From Planctomycetota bacterium (lineage in GTDB: Bacteria; Planctomycetota; UBA1135; GCA-002686595): a DNA stretch of 64,000 bases. Both the position numbers and the translations under genes were made by a program. The stretch covers positions 1-64,000 of the forward strand of contig JADJQU010000010.1 in the NCBI GenBank assembly GCA_016712565.1, written 5' to 3'. The notes under the pieces were generated by a model. It did no database searches, had not been told where the DNA came from, and was given only the letters and a program-made list of their open reading frames with translations. Within the stretch, counting starts at the first letter, position 1. Every line of letters begins with the position of its first letter. This document shows, piece after piece, positions 8,006 through 17,450 of the stretch.

Positions 8006-9478
8006 ATGGCCCTGTCAGCGGCAGCGCGGCGCGAGCTGGATCGGATCCTCGGTCCCCGCGGCGTCGTCGACGGCGCGGTGGCGAGCCTCGCCTACGAGTC
8101 CGACGGGCTGGCCCTGATCCGCGGCACGCCCGAGATCGTCCTCCTGCCCCGCGACACGGCCCAGTGCGCGGCCGCCCTGGGGGTGCTGGCCGCCGAGGGC
8201 GTGCCGGTGGTGGGCCGCGGCGCGGGCACGGGCCTCTCCGGCGGCGCGACCCCCGTGTCCGGCGGCGCCCTGGTGGGCATGGCGCGCATGCGCGACGTGC
8301 TCGAGCTGAACCTGCAGGACCGTTTCGCGCGCGTGCAGGCCGGAATGGTCAACGTGGACCTGACGAACCTGTGCGCCAAGCACGGCCTGTTCTACGCGCC
8401 CGATCCGTCGAGCCAGCAGGCCTGCACGATCGGCGGCAACGTGGGCGAAAATTCCGGCGGGCCCCACTGCTTCAAGTACGGAGCCACCACGCGCCACGTG
8501 CTGGGGCTCGTGATCGTGACCGCGGACGGTCAGGTGCTCGACCTGTCGCAGCCGCGGCTGGAACCGGACGGCTACGACCTGGTGGGGCTCTTCGTGGGCA
8601 GCGAGGGCACCTTCGGCCTGGCCACGGAGATCACCGTGCGCCTGACGCGCAAGCCCGCGGCCGTCGAGACGCTGCTGGCGGTCTTCGGCGACCTCGACGG
8701 CGCCTGCGATGCCACTTCCGACCTGATCGCGGAGCGGCTCGAGCCCTCGGCGATCGAGATCCTGGATCGCCTGACCATCGAGGCCGTGGAGCAGAGCGTC
8801 TTCCGCGCGGGCTATCCCCGCGGTGCGGGCGCGGTGCTGCTGGTGGAAGTCGAGGGCAGCGAGACCGAGGTGGCCACCACGGTGCGCGACGTGACGCGCA
8901 TCGCCCGCGCCCGCGGCGCCCTCGAGGTGCGCAGCGCGCGCGGCGAGAGCGAGCGCAAAAAGCTGTGGGCCGGCCGCAAGGGCGCCTTCGGAGCCATGGG
9001 ACGCATCGCTCCGGACCTTTACGTGGCCGACGTGTGCGTGCCGCGCACGCGGCTCAAGGAACTGGTGCTCGCCGCCACGCGCATCGCGGCCGAGAAGCGG
9101 CTCAAGCTCTCCAACGTGTTCCACGCCGGCGACGGCAACCTGCACCCCAACATCTCCTACGATCGGCGCAATCCCGACGAGGTGGAGCGCGTGCTGGCCG
9201 CGGGCCGCGAGATCATGGAGCTGTGCGTGGCCGCGGGCGGCTCGCTCACCGGCGAACACGGGGTGGGACTCGAAAAGCGCGAGGAGATGTGCCTGGTGTA
9301 CGGCGACGACGACCTGGCCGTGATGCGCCGCGTGCGCGAGGCCTGGGATCCGGCGCGGCGCATGAACCCGGGCAAGCTCCTGCCGGTGCGCGGCTGCCGC
9401 GAGGCCCGCGGCGCGTCGCTGCCCCGGCGGGCGGCCCCGGACCACGCCCCCCAGGCGCACGGCGGTTCCGGCCGTTGA
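8006..9478 (+). CDS. glcD: Glycolate oxidase subunit GlcD (FAD-linked 2-hydroxyacid dehydrogenase)
   Basis: This is the catalytic FAD subunit of glycolate oxidase, which converts glycolate (and often lactate) to the 2-oxoacid and passes electrons to the Fe-S subunit. The PCMH-type FAD fold shows GAGTGLSGG near residues 73-81 and GGNVGENSGGPHCFKYG near 147. The C-terminal FAD-oxidase domain has HAGDGNLHPN and GEHGVGLEK. At 490 residues it has a normal length plus a short Arg/Pro-rich tail. It heads the order glcD-glcE-glcF, with 7 nt to glcE. A TAGACT box 6 nt before the ATG suggests a leaderless transcript. Confidence 0.93.
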   Translation: MALSAAARRELDRILGPRGVVDGAVASLAYESDGLALIRGTPEIVLLPRDTAQCAAALGVLAAEGVPVVGRGAGTGLSGGATPVSGGALVGMARMRDVLELNLQDRFARVQAGMVNVDLTNLCAKHGLFYAPDPSSQQACTIGGNVGENSGGPHCFKYGATTRHVLGLVIVTADGQVLDLSQPRLEPDGYDLVGLFVGSEGTFGLATEITVRLTRKPAAVETLLAVFGDLDGACDATSDLIAERLEPSAIEILDRLTIEAVEQSVFRAGYPRGAGAVLLVEVEGSETEVATTVRDVTRIARARGALEVRSARGESERKKLWAGRKGAFGAMGRIAPDLYVADVCVPRTRLKELVLAATRIAAEKRLKLSNVFHAGDGNLHPNISYDRRNPDEVERVLAAGREIMELCVAAGGSLTGEHGVGLEKREEMCLVYGDDDLAVMRRVREAWDPARRMNPGKLLPVRGCREARGASLPRRAAPDHAPQAHGGSGR

Positions 9479-9485
9479 ACCCGCC

Positions 9486-10751
9486 ATGAACGAACAGGTC
9501 CTTCAGACCCTCGGGCGCACGTTCGGCGCTGCCAATGTCGGCACGCTGCGGCCGCGCTTCGACGCCGCGCCGCTGCCCATGGTGGCGCCGTCGTCGGTCG
9601 AGGGCTTCCGCGCCGCCCTGGAGCTCTCGCGCGCCAACCGCTGGCGCGTGCTGCCCGTGGGGCTGGGGTCCAAGCTCTCCTGGGCACCGGCGCCGGGGCC
9701 CGCGGACTTCGTGCTTTCCACCTGGGCCTATGCGGGCGTCGAGAGCTACGAACCCGGCGACGGCACGCTGACGGCGCGCGCGGGCACGACCTGGGCCGAG
9801 CTCTCCGCCCGCGTGGCCGTCGGAGGTCACGCCCTTTCACCCGACGTGCCGCGGCCCAAGGGCTCGACCCTCGGCGGCGTGATCGCCGCCGGGCAAAGTG
9901 GCGCGGATCGCCTGCGCCACGGGGCCCTGCGCGAGCACGTGCTGGGACTCACCTACCTGCTCTCCGACGGCACCCTGGGCCGCTGCGGCGGCCGCCTGGT
10001 GAAGAACGTCACCGGCTACGATCTGCAGCGCCTGTTCGCCGGCTCCCACGGGACCCTGGGGTTGATCCTGGAGGCTTCGCTGCGGCTGTTTCCCCTGCCG
10101 GAGCAGGAGGTGCTCGCGAGCTGGCGTGCTCCCGACCGGGGGTCGGCCCTGGCGGCAGCGCGCCGGTTGCTGGGCCCCGAGCTGTCTCCCTGGTCGGTGG
10201 TGCTCACCGCTCACGGCGCGGAATGGACCGTGCACGCTCGCCTGGCCGGTCGCGCCGAGAGCGTGGCCGCGGAGCACCAGGCGTTGGAACGCCTGCTGCC
10301 CGGGGCCCGTTGCCTCGCCGGTGAGGCCGCGGGACCCGCGGCCCAGGAACTGCGGGACTCCGCCTTCGGCGAAATCGACGGACCCCGGCTGGTGCTCCAG
10401 GTGCGTCCGAGCGCCTGCGCCGTGGCCCTCGACGTGGCCCTCGAAGCCCTGGCCGCGCCGCAGTTCCGCGACTCCTGCACGCCCCAATGGCGCTGCGAAC
10501 CGGGCCTGGCCGTGATCGAGGCGGCCCTGGGCGCCCGGGCCCACGATCCCGGGCTGCTGGCCGCGCTGACGGATTCCCTGGCCCGGGCCCTGGCGCCGCT
10601 CTCCGGCGCGGTGCGTCTGCTCCACGCCCCCGAGGGCATGCCAACAACGGCGGAAGCAGGCGCGCCCAGCGCCGGACTCGCCCTGATGCGTCGCCTGCGC
10701 CGGCAACTGGACCCCGCGGGCACCTTCGAAGCCGGACGCTTCCTCCCCTGA
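9486..10751 (+). CDS. glcE: Glycolate oxidase FAD-binding subunit GlcE
   Basis: The 421-residue second FAD-binding subunit of glycolate oxidase resembles the N-terminal half of GlcD but lacks its full C-terminal domain. Visible motifs are the PVGLGSKLSWAP phosphate loop, the GGVIAAGQSGADRLRHG block and VKNVTGYDLQRLFAGSHGTLG. It works with GlcD and GlcF at the membrane. It lies 7 nt after glcD and 7 nt before glcF with no room for a promoter. Confidence 0.9.
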   Translation: MNEQVLQTLGRTFGAANVGTLRPRFDAAPLPMVAPSSVEGFRAALELSRANRWRVLPVGLGSKLSWAPAPGPADFVLSTWAYAGVESYEPGDGTLTARAGTTWAELSARVAVGGHALSPDVPRPKGSTLGGVIAAGQSGADRLRHGALREHVLGLTYLLSDGTLGRCGGRLVKNVTGYDLQRLFAGSHGTLGLILEASLRLFPLPEQEVLASWRAPDRGSALAAARRLLGPELSPWSVVLTAHGAEWTVHARLAGRAESVAAEHQALERLLPGARCLAGEAAGPAAQELRDSAFGEIDGPRLVLQVRPSACAVALDVALEALAAPQFRDSCTPQWRCEPGLAVIEAALGARAHDPGLLAALTDSLARALAPLSGAVRLLHAPEGMPTTAEAGAPSAGLALMRRLRRQLDPAGTFEAGRFLP

Positions 10752-10758
10752 GCCCGCC

Positions 10759-12060
10759 ATGAGCTTCAACGACGAGAGCCTGGTGGACTACGCGCGAACG
10801 CTGGACTGCATCCACTGCGGTCTGTGCCTGCGCACCTGCCCCACCTACCAACTCACCGGCAACGAATCCTCCAGCCCCCGCGGGCGCATCGCCCTGATGC
10901 GCGCGGTGGCGGAGCAGCGACTGGACGCGCGCGACCCGGCCTACGGGGAAGAGCTGGACTTCTGCCTGGTGTGTCGACACTGCGAGAGCGTCTGCCCCGC
11001 GGGCGTGCGCTTCGGCGAGATGATGGAGCACGCGCGCGCGTCGCGGGCGCGCGTGTCCCCCAAGGCGGCCCCCCTGCGCTTCGTGCGCTGGCTCGCCTTC
11101 GGCCATGCACTGCGCTCGCGACTCCTCCTGTCGGCGGCCCACGGGGCCCTCTCCTTCGCCCAACGCAGCGGAATCCTGGGGCGACTGGCGCCCTCGCTCG
11201 GCGCCCGGGGCGCGGGCCTCGCGTCGCTGCCGGAGGTCCCCCGCTCCCGGGACCGCGAGCTGCTGCCCCCCTGCACGGCCGCCCAGGGCGAACGGCGCGG
11301 CGACGTGGCGCTGCTGGAAGGCTGCGTCATGCCCGAGCTGTTCGGCCGCGTGAACCGCGCCACGGCCAGCGTGCTCTCCAAGCTGGGCTACGACGTGCGC
11401 ACCACCCGCGAGGCCGTGTGCTGCGGCGCCCTGCACGCCCACAACGGCGACCTCGCGGGAGCCCGCGAGCTGGCGCGCACCCTGATCGCCGCCTTCGAAA
11501 AACAGGCCGCGGGAAGCAGCGAGCCACTTCCCATCGTGGTCAATTCCGCGGGCTGCGGCGCCCACATGAAGGAACTGGGCCGCCTGCTGGAGGACGATCC
11601 GTCCTGGAGCGGGCGCGCGGCCGCCTTCGCGGCGCGGGTGGTGGACTTCAGCGAGTTCGTGGCGGCCAGGCTCCCGGACGCGGCTCGGGCGCGCTTCGCC
11701 GATCCCGACGCGCCCTACCGCGTGGCCTACGACGATCCCTGCCACCTGTGCCACGGCCAGCAGATCCGGCGCGAACCGCGGGCGATCCTCGACGGCATCG
11801 AGGGACTGCGGCGCGTGGAAATGCCGAACAGCGAGGGCTGCTGCGGCTCGGCCGGCATCTACTCGCTCCTGCGGCCGGAGGATTCCCTGGCCGTGCTCGC
11901 GCCGAAGCTCGCCGAATTCCAGGCCACGGGCGCGGAGATCCTGGTGACCGCCAATCCGGGCTGCCACCTCCAGTGGCAGGCGGGCCTGTCCCGCGCGGGC
12001 TCCCGGGCCCAGGTGCTGCACCTGGCCGAGGTGGTCGACCGCGCGCTTCCGGCTCCCTGA
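10759..12060 (+). CDS. glcF: Glycolate oxidase iron-sulfur subunit GlcF
   Basis: This is the electron-transfer subunit, 433 residues. Two ferredoxin-type 4Fe-4S motifs lie near the N-terminus: CIHCGLCLRTCP from Cys17, and CLVCRHCESVCP near residue 70. Two CCG-type domains follow, seen as CCGALHAHNGD, NSAGCGAHMKE and SEGCCGSAGIYSLL. These bind an unusual cluster that hands electrons to the quinone pool. It is the last gene of the operon and converges with the YfhO-type gene, with 15 nt between stops. Confidence 0.92.
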   Translation: MSFNDESLVDYARTLDCIHCGLCLRTCPTYQLTGNESSSPRGRIALMRAVAEQRLDARDPAYGEELDFCLVCRHCESVCPAGVRFGEMMEHARASRARVSPKAAPLRFVRWLAFGHALRSRLLLSAAHGALSFAQRSGILGRLAPSLGARGAGLASLPEVPRSRDRELLPPCTAAQGERRGDVALLEGCVMPELFGRVNRATASVLSKLGYDVRTTREAVCCGALHAHNGDLAGARELARTLIAAFEKQAAGSSEPLPIVVNSAGCGAHMKELGRLLEDDPSWSGRAAAFAARVVDFSEFVAARLPDAARARFADPDAPYRVAYDDPCHLCHGQQIRREPRAILDGIEGLRRVEMPNSEGCCGSAGIYSLLRPEDSLAVLAPKLAEFQATGAEILVTANPGCHLQWQAGLSRAGSRAQVLHLAEVVDRALPAP

Positions 12061-12075
12061 GGCGGCGTTCGCCGC

Positions 12076-15000
12076 TCAGCCTGTCCGAAGAGTCGCCGCG
12101 CCGCGCCGACGGGTGAGCCAGCAGGCCAGGGCCGCCGCCAGGGGCACCAGGGCCGCGATCCACAGGCCGCGGAGGAAGGAGCGCGGGTGGTAGACGAGCT
12201 CGATGCGACTCGTCCCCGCGCCCACCTCCACGGCGCTGAAGGCATAGTCGGCCCGCAGGAGCCGCGCGGGCTCGCCGTTGACGCGCACCTCCCAGCCCGG
12301 GAAGTAGGTCCGGCGCATGACCACGTAGCCCGGCGCCTCGCGGGTCACCTCCAGTTCCGCGCGGTCGGACACGTCGCGCAGCACGCGCACCTCGGGCTCC
12401 GGCCGATCGGCCCGGCCGAGTTCCAGGTCGTGGACCGGGCCCTCCGGGTAGGAAAGCACCACGATGCGGCGCGGGTCGAGATTGGCCTGGTGGGTCAGGC
12501 GAAAGTCGTCGCCCACGGAACGCGCCGCCAGGGCGCGGCTGACGGTGGTGTAGCGCGGCAGCGGGTCCACCAGCTCACCCACCGTGAAACCCGCCACCGA
12601 TTCGAGGGCTCGCCAGGACTCCAGGTCATAGGCCTGATCGAGCAGCAATCCGCCCTCCAGGGCCTTGCCCGCGACGGTCAGGGCGCCCGTGGTGCGCCGC
12701 CCGGGTCGCCGCAGGGAGGGCTCCAGGGACCAGATCACCTCGTGGAGCGGCTGCTCCAGGAGCACGTACTGGTTCCAGTACCAGTAGTCCTCGCGGGCCC
12801 ACAGCGTCACGGCGTTGCCGGGCGCGGCATCCGGGGAGCTGAGGCGCAATTCCAATGGCCGATGCCGCGCGTCCACCATGGGCGGGAAATGGAACAGCAC
12901 CTCGTGGCGGCCGTGGCGGTCGTTGCGCCATTCCTCGGTGCGCCAGGATTGCTCGGCGACCACCAGGCCGGTGAGCAGGTCGGTGAGCTTGGCCGTCACG
13001 GTGCAGTGCACGGCGCCGCCCGGCACGCCGAACATCAGGGCCACGCCCTGCAGGCGCTCGCGCTGACCCAGGAAGGTCTGCACGCATTCCACGCCGGGCA
13101 GAAGCGCCGGAGTCTGGTACAGATCCGTGGGCGAGAGCAGCACGCTGTCGCACAGGGAGTCCACCTTGATCCAGGGCCCCGGCGAGGCCAGGGTGCGGGC
13201 CCCGAAGCGCCGGATCCAGCGTGTCTGGGTCTGCAGCGCGAGCCGCCAATTGCCGCCGCCCAGGCCGAAGGACTCGCGATAGAGCTCGTCGTACTTGCGC
13301 ACCCACATGGCGTCGTAGGACGAGAGCGAGCGCAGGCCGTACACGGAGTTCGTGTGGGGCGGAATCGTCTCCGGCCCGAGGATCACCACGGGATCGTCGC
13401 CCGCCAGGGCCTTCAGGCGCTCCACCGCCGCCGTGCGCGGGTAGACCAGCCGATCCTCGACGGTCGGGTTGTAGTCGCGCAGGGACCAGCCCGAGGGCAA
13501 GAACACGGCGAGCAGGATCAGGGTCTGCAAGAGGACCCGCTGCCAGGCCCGGCGCGCGAACCACAGGGCCGTCAGGGCCGCCAGTCCCAGGGCGAAGCTC
13601 CACAGGATCAACTGGAAGTGCTCGGGCACGTAGGCGTCCGCTCCCGCGGGCAGACCCTTGGCGTAGCCGCTCTTGCGCAGCATGGCGAAGAAACGCCAGG
13701 CACGCAGCGCCACGTACCACATGGACAGGCCGCCCACGAGCAGCGTGGCGAGGGACCACTTCCAACGGGACCGGCAGGCGGGGTCGCGGGCCGAGAGCGC
13801 CGCGCCGTGCACCGCGATGGCCGCGCAGGCGGACAGGGCGAACAGCCCCACGGGCTGGCTGCGGTTGATGGGCGCGAGGCCCAGGGTCGGGATCCAGGCC
13901 GCGAGCCGGGCCATGCCCAGGATGTCGTAGGCGTAGAGAAACCACACGACGGCCACGGCGAGGAAGAACCGCGCGGCGGGGATGCGGCGCAGGAACAGCA
14001 GCGAGCTCCCGGCCGCCAACAGGGCGAAGGCGCCCAGGTAGCAGGTGTTGGCCGACTCGTAGTTGGGCGGCGGAACCGCGTAGCTCAGGTTGTAGAGCCG
14101 CGACGGATTGCCCATCAGATCGGGAAAGACGTACAGGAGCCAGGTGATCGGATTGAGCGGCGTCTGATCGGCCGAACGCCAGACCAGGATCGTCGAATTC
14201 TCCAGGTACTCCAGGAACGGGAGCACCTGGGGCGCTCCCAGCGCGGCCCCCGCCAGGGCCGCCACCACCAACCTGCCGGCGAGCCACAGGGCGGGCACGG
14301 CCGTGCCCCGGTCCAGCCACTGTCGCCAGGCGATCCCCACCAGTCGTGCCCCGCACCACAGCGCCACGAAGAGCACGCTGAAGTAGTAGGGCTCGGGCTG
14401 GCCGCAGAAGAGGCCCAGTCCGAAGGTCGCCGCCAGGGCCGCCAGCGCCGGCAGGGGCTTCCCGCCCGATTCGCCGCGCCGCAGGGCGATCTCCGCGAAC
14501 AGGAGGCCCGCGGGCAGGACCACGACCGCCGCGGCGTGGGGATAAGGCAGGAGCAGCACGTTGTGGCCGCTGAAGGTGAAGGCCGCCGCCCCCACGGCCG
14601 AGGCCAAGGCCCCGAGCTCCAGCCGCCGCAGGAACAGGAAGGTGAACAGCGCCAGGAAGCCGAGCTTCATGACGGCGCTGACCAGCAGAGCCGCCTTGAG
14701 GCTCAGCACGTAGAAGGGCACGCTGAAGGGCGAGAAAACCGCCGACTGGAAGTTGGCCAGATGGGGTTCGCCGCAGGCGTTCTTGTCGTTCCACAGGGGC
14801 AGGCGGCCCGCGGACAGCTCCTCGCGGTTGTACAGCAGCCACGGGACCATCTCGGTGACCGGATCCGAGAGCAGCCGGTTCTTCGGCGCACCGGCCTGAT
14901 CCACGCGCGTCCAGGCCGAGTCCTGGGTCAAGTCCGCGGCGATGTAGCTGTGGGTCGCGTACTTGGAGATCGGCGTCCAGAAGAACGCCACGAGCAGGAG

Positions 15001-15168
15001 GCCGAGGGCGGCGAGGGCTGCCGCACCGGCGATCCAACCGGTCGCGCGCCGCGGGGCGCCGGGCCGGGAATCGGTTGCGCCGGGCGCGCCGGGCGCGCCA
15101 GCCACGCCAGCCACGCCAGCCACGATCGAAGCCGCGGCAGCCCTGTCAGCCCCCTTGGAGGCGCTCAA
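12076..15168 (-). CDS. YfhO-family multi-pass membrane protein
   Basis: The protein is about 1030 residues. The N-terminal two thirds hold many membrane helices, beginning after an Ala/Gly/Val-rich leader with 9-bp tandem codon repeats, and the first large loop carries WNDKNACGEP. The C-terminal third is soluble and ends with the YfhO block YFPGWEVRVNGE, one more helix and a basic tail. Bacillus YfhO is needed to glycosylate lipoteichoic acid, so a role in surface glycosylation is possible, but these proteins are poorly known. The TTG at 15168 overlaps the upstream stop (TTGA); GTG codons at 15123, 15114 and 15105 are alternatives. It forms a pair with the SGNH gene. Confidence 0.75.
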   Translation of the reverse strand: MSASKGADRAAAASIVAGVAGVAGAPGAPGATDSRPGAPRRATGWIAGAAALAALGLLLVAFFWTPISKYATHSYIAADLTQDSAWTRVDQAGAPKNRLLSDPVTEMVPWLLYNREELSAGRLPLWNDKNACGEPHLANFQSAVFSPFSVPFYVLSLKAALLVSAVMKLGFLALFTFLFLRRLELGALASAVGAAAFTFSGHNVLLLPYPHAAAVVVLPAGLLFAEIALRRGESGGKPLPALAALAATFGLGLFCGQPEPYYFSVLFVALWCGARLVGIAWRQWLDRGTAVPALWLAGRLVVAALAGAALGAPQVLPFLEYLENSTILVWRSADQTPLNPITWLLYVFPDLMGNPSRLYNLSYAVPPPNYESANTCYLGAFALLAAGSSLLFLRRIPAARFFLAVAVVWFLYAYDILGMARLAAWIPTLGLAPINRSQPVGLFALSACAAIAVHGAALSARDPACRSRWKWSLATLLVGGLSMWYVALRAWRFFAMLRKSGYAKGLPAGADAYVPEHFQLILWSFALGLAALTALWFARRAWQRVLLQTLILLAVFLPSGWSLRDYNPTVEDRLVYPRTAAVERLKALAGDDPVVILGPETIPPHTNSVYGLRSLSSYDAMWVRKYDELYRESFGLGGGNWRLALQTQTRWIRRFGARTLASPGPWIKVDSLCDSVLLSPTDLYQTPALLPGVECVQTFLGQRERLQGVALMFGVPGGAVHCTVTAKLTDLLTGLVVAEQSWRTEEWRNDRHGRHEVLFHFPPMVDARHRPLELRLSSPDAAPGNAVTLWAREDYWYWNQYVLLEQPLHEVIWSLEPSLRRPGRRTTGALTVAGKALEGGLLLDQAYDLESWRALESVAGFTVGELVDPLPRYTTVSRALAARSVGDDFRLTHQANLDPRRIVVLSYPEGPVHDLELGRADRPEPEVRVLRDVSDRAELEVTREAPGYVVMRRTYFPGWEVRVNGEPARLLRADYAFSAVEVGAGTSRIELVYHPRSFLRGLWIAALVPLAAALACWLTRRRGAATLRTG

Positions 15169-16331
15169 CGGACGGGCCTCGCCTGCCGGACCACCGCGGC
15201 GAGCCCGCGCGCCAGCCGGCGGTGACCGCGCACGCCCGGGTGCACGTCGTCGCCTTCGAGGAACAGCATCGACGGGTCGCCGTGCTCCACCTCGCGGTAG
15301 GCCCGAAAGTCGGCGCGGCCGTCGTAGAGGGCCGCGCCGCTCGCCGCGGCGTGGTCCACGATCGCCTGGCTGTAGGAACGGAGCACCGGGGAATTGAACT
15401 CCACTCCGGGCCGCCGCGGCAATGAAACGAGCACCAGCACGGCGCCATCGGCGCGCACGAGCTGCTCCAGGCGCTCGAGCCCGGCGCGAAACTCCTCCAG
15501 GGAGACCCGCCGCCGGCCCTGGTGGGCGCTCTCCAGGTCCGGCTGGCCCACGAAGGGCGCCAGTTCCGCCTCGCTCTCCGCCCTCCTGCGCTCCAGGGCC
15601 GCCGCTTCCTCCACCCGCCGGGCAGCCATCCCGTCGAGGCACCTGGCCGCGAGTTGCACGGCGCGGGACGAGCTGCGGGCGCGGCGCAGGACCGCGGACA
15701 GGCCTCCGGGCTCCGCCAGGGCGGCGACCTTCTCCACGTCGGGGGCGCCCTGGGCCAGCAGATGCTCGTTGACGGACCCGAAGGCCGCCACCACCACGTC
15801 CGGCTGCCATTCGCGCACCCGCGCGACGTAGCGTTCGATGCCCTGCAGCAGGGTGTACCCCACCACGCCGAAGTCGAGCACCTCCGCCGCGAGCCCCGCG
15901 GACGACAGTTCAGCCTCCAGGCGCGCCGAGTAGGTGTCTTTGTAGGGCACCCCGTAGCCGAAGGTGGAGGAATCGCCCAGGGTCGCGATCCGCAGCGTGC
16001 CGGGGGCCCGCGCACGATCCCTGGAGGGCCCGCGGAAACCGGCGGGGTTGACCGTCTCCCCCAGGGGCGCCCAGGCCTCCGGCAGCGGGGCCCCCGGGCG
16101 CGGCTCCCAGAGTTGCCGGACCGCGGGCCGATGGAGCCCGCGGCCGATGCGCAACTCCCGGTCCTCGGCGCTGTTCCAGATCACGATCGGGTCCGCCGCC
16201 GGCTCGTAGCCGAATCCGCCGAGCCTGAGCCCCAGTTCGAGCCCCCCCAGGACCACGGCGCAGGCGGCCATGCCCACGAACGCGGGAAGGAGACGCTTGC
16301 GGGGCGTCGGCGTGGGCTGCGGCGTGGGCAT
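15165..16331 (-). CDS. Membrane-anchored SGNH/GDSL-like hydrolase
   Basis: The 388-residue protein has a Pro/Thr/Arg N-terminus followed by one membrane helix (residues ~14-35), so the rest should face the periplasm. The SGNH fold is supported by the block I motif TLGDSSTFGYGV (nucleophile Ser), an Asn in GSVNEHL and the C-terminal DDVHPGVRGH (Asp-x2-His). Such proteins act as acyl esterases or O-acetyl transferases/hydrolases on surface polysaccharides. The downstream YfhO-type gene overlaps its stop, suggesting joint work on a surface glycan. A well-formed promoter lies 67-94 nt upstream. The substrate is unknown. Confidence 0.78.
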   Translation of the reverse strand: MPTPQPTPTPRKRLLPAFVGMAACAVVLGGLELGLRLGGFGYEPAADPIVIWNSAEDRELRIGRGLHRPAVRQLWEPRPGAPLPEAWAPLGETVNPAGFRGPSRDRARAPGTLRIATLGDSSTFGYGVPYKDTYSARLEAELSSAGLAAEVLDFGVVGYTLLQGIERYVARVREWQPDVVVAAFGSVNEHLLAQGAPDVEKVAALAEPGGLSAVLRRARSSSRAVQLAARCLDGMAARRVEEAAALERRRAESEAELAPFVGQPDLESAHQGRRRVSLEEFRAGLERLEQLVRADGAVLVLVSLPRRPGVEFNSPVLRSYSQAIVDHAAASGAALYDGRADFRAYREVEHGDPSMLFLEGDDVHPGVRGHRRLARGLAAVVRQARPVR

Positions 16332-16397
16332 GGATCGCGCGGGAGGGCGCGCGGCAAGGCTCGCTCGCCCTGGGCCGCCGGGAAGCGCGCCCCCGCC

Positions 16398-16425
16398 ATC
16401 GTACGGGGGGCCGCGAATCGGTCAA
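16398..16425 (-). promoter_or_regulatory. Sigma-70-like promoter for the SGNH-YfhO pair
   Basis: On the minus strand TTGACC (16420-16425), a 16-nt spacer and TACGAT (16398-16403) form the second-best -35/-10 pair seen in the window. Transcription would start near 16391, giving a leader of about 60 nt before the ATG at 16331. Confidence 0.6.
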
Positions 16426-16448
16426 TCGAACCGGCGCGCGCGGCGCAT

Positions 16449-16454
16449 TAGAAT
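16449..16454 (+). promoter_or_regulatory. Putative -10 box (TAGAAT) for the acyl-CoA gene set
   Basis: TAGAAT followed by CCCCGC matches the element seen before other genes here. It lies back to back with the divergent promoter at 16398-16425 and would give a leader of about 150 nt before the enoyl-CoA hydratase ATG. The -35 region is weak. Confidence 0.4.
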
Positions 16455-16610
16455 CCCCGCCCCCATGGGTCCCCTGGAGCCCGGGCGCGCCACAGCGCCG
16501 CCCCGCGCCCCCGAGTTCCCCCGCGTGCCCTACCTTTCCGATCCGAGGCGCGCCGGCCCCGCGGGGCACGGATCGAGCCGAACCCGCGCAGGAGCGCCAA
16601 GTCCCCAGCC

Positions 16611-17450
16611 ATGTCCGCCCAACACTCCCCCACGCTCGGCGCCGCCGAGGACCTGCCGAACCGCAAGGTCACCTGGCGCCGCGCGGGCAAGGTTCTCTGG
16701 CTCACGCTCCAGAACCCGCCGGCCAACGGCTACTCCTATGAAATGATGCGGGACCTCGACGAGGCGATCCTGCGGGCTCGCTTCGACACCGACGTGCACG
16801 TGATCGTGGTCGCCGGCGCCGGCGAGAAGTTCTTCTGCGCGGGCGCCGACATCTCGATGCTCGGGGCCGTGACGCCGGAGTTCAAGTACGCCTTCTGCCT
16901 GCACGCCGGCGAGACCCTGCGGCGTCTGGAGACGACCCCCAAGCTGGTGATCGCGGCCCTGGGCGGGCACTGCGTGGGCGGCGGACTGGAGGTCGCCCTG
17001 GCCTGCGACCTGCGCCTGGCGCGCCGCGGCTCGGGCAAGTGCGGCCTGCCGGAGATCTCCCTGGGCGTGCTGCCGGGCACCGGGGGCACCCAGCGGCTGG
17101 CCCGCAGCCTGGGACGCGCGCGGGCGATCGAACTGATGGCCTCCGGGCGATTGATGGACTACGACGAGGCCCTCGGGCTCGGCCTGGTCCAGCGCGTGTG
17201 GGACGCCCCCGACGACGAGAGCTTCAACGCGCTGGTGCTCGCGGAGGCGCTGTCCTACACCTCGCCCGCCAAGGCCGCCTTCGCCGTGGGCCACATCAAA
17301 CTGGCCGTCCAGGGCGGCGTGGACCTGTCCCTGGATGCCGGTCTCGCCCTGGAGCGCGAGCTGCAGGCCAAGCTGTTCGCCTCCAGCGACGCCCGCGAGG
17401 GCATCGCCGCCTTCCTGGAAAAGCGCAAGCCCGTCTACGAGGGACGCTGA
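16611..17450 (+). CDS. Enoyl-CoA hydratase/isomerase family protein
   Basis: This 279-residue crotonase-fold protein probably hydrates a trans-2-enoyl-CoA in fatty-acid or related acyl-CoA degradation. It has the first oxyanion-hole block FFCAGADISML near residue 76, the second block GGHCVGGGLEVALACDLRLA, and LPEISLGVLPGTGGTQRLAR containing the usual catalytic Glu position. The stop overlaps the start of the MDR gene (TGATG), and a 3-hydroxyacyl-CoA dehydrogenase follows, so hydration and oxidation steps are encoded together. Confidence 0.88.
   Translation: MSAQHSPTLGAAEDLPNRKVTWRRAGKVLWLTLQNPPANGYSYEMMRDLDEAILRARFDTDVHVIVVAGAGEKFFCAGADISMLGAVTPEFKYAFCLHAGETLRRLETTPKLVIAALGGHCVGGGLEVALACDLRLARRGSGKCGLPEISLGVLPGTGGTQRLARSLGRARAIELMASGRLMDYDEALGLGLVQRVWDAPDDESFNALVLAEALSYTSPAKAAFAVGHIKLAVQGGVDLSLDAGLALERELQAKLFASSDAREGIAAFLEKRKPVYEGR

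Noticed and set aside
12187..15225. Long plus-strand frame opposite the YfhO-type gene
   Set aside because: No recognisable domain; the minus strand has membrane helices and the YfhO C-terminal block.
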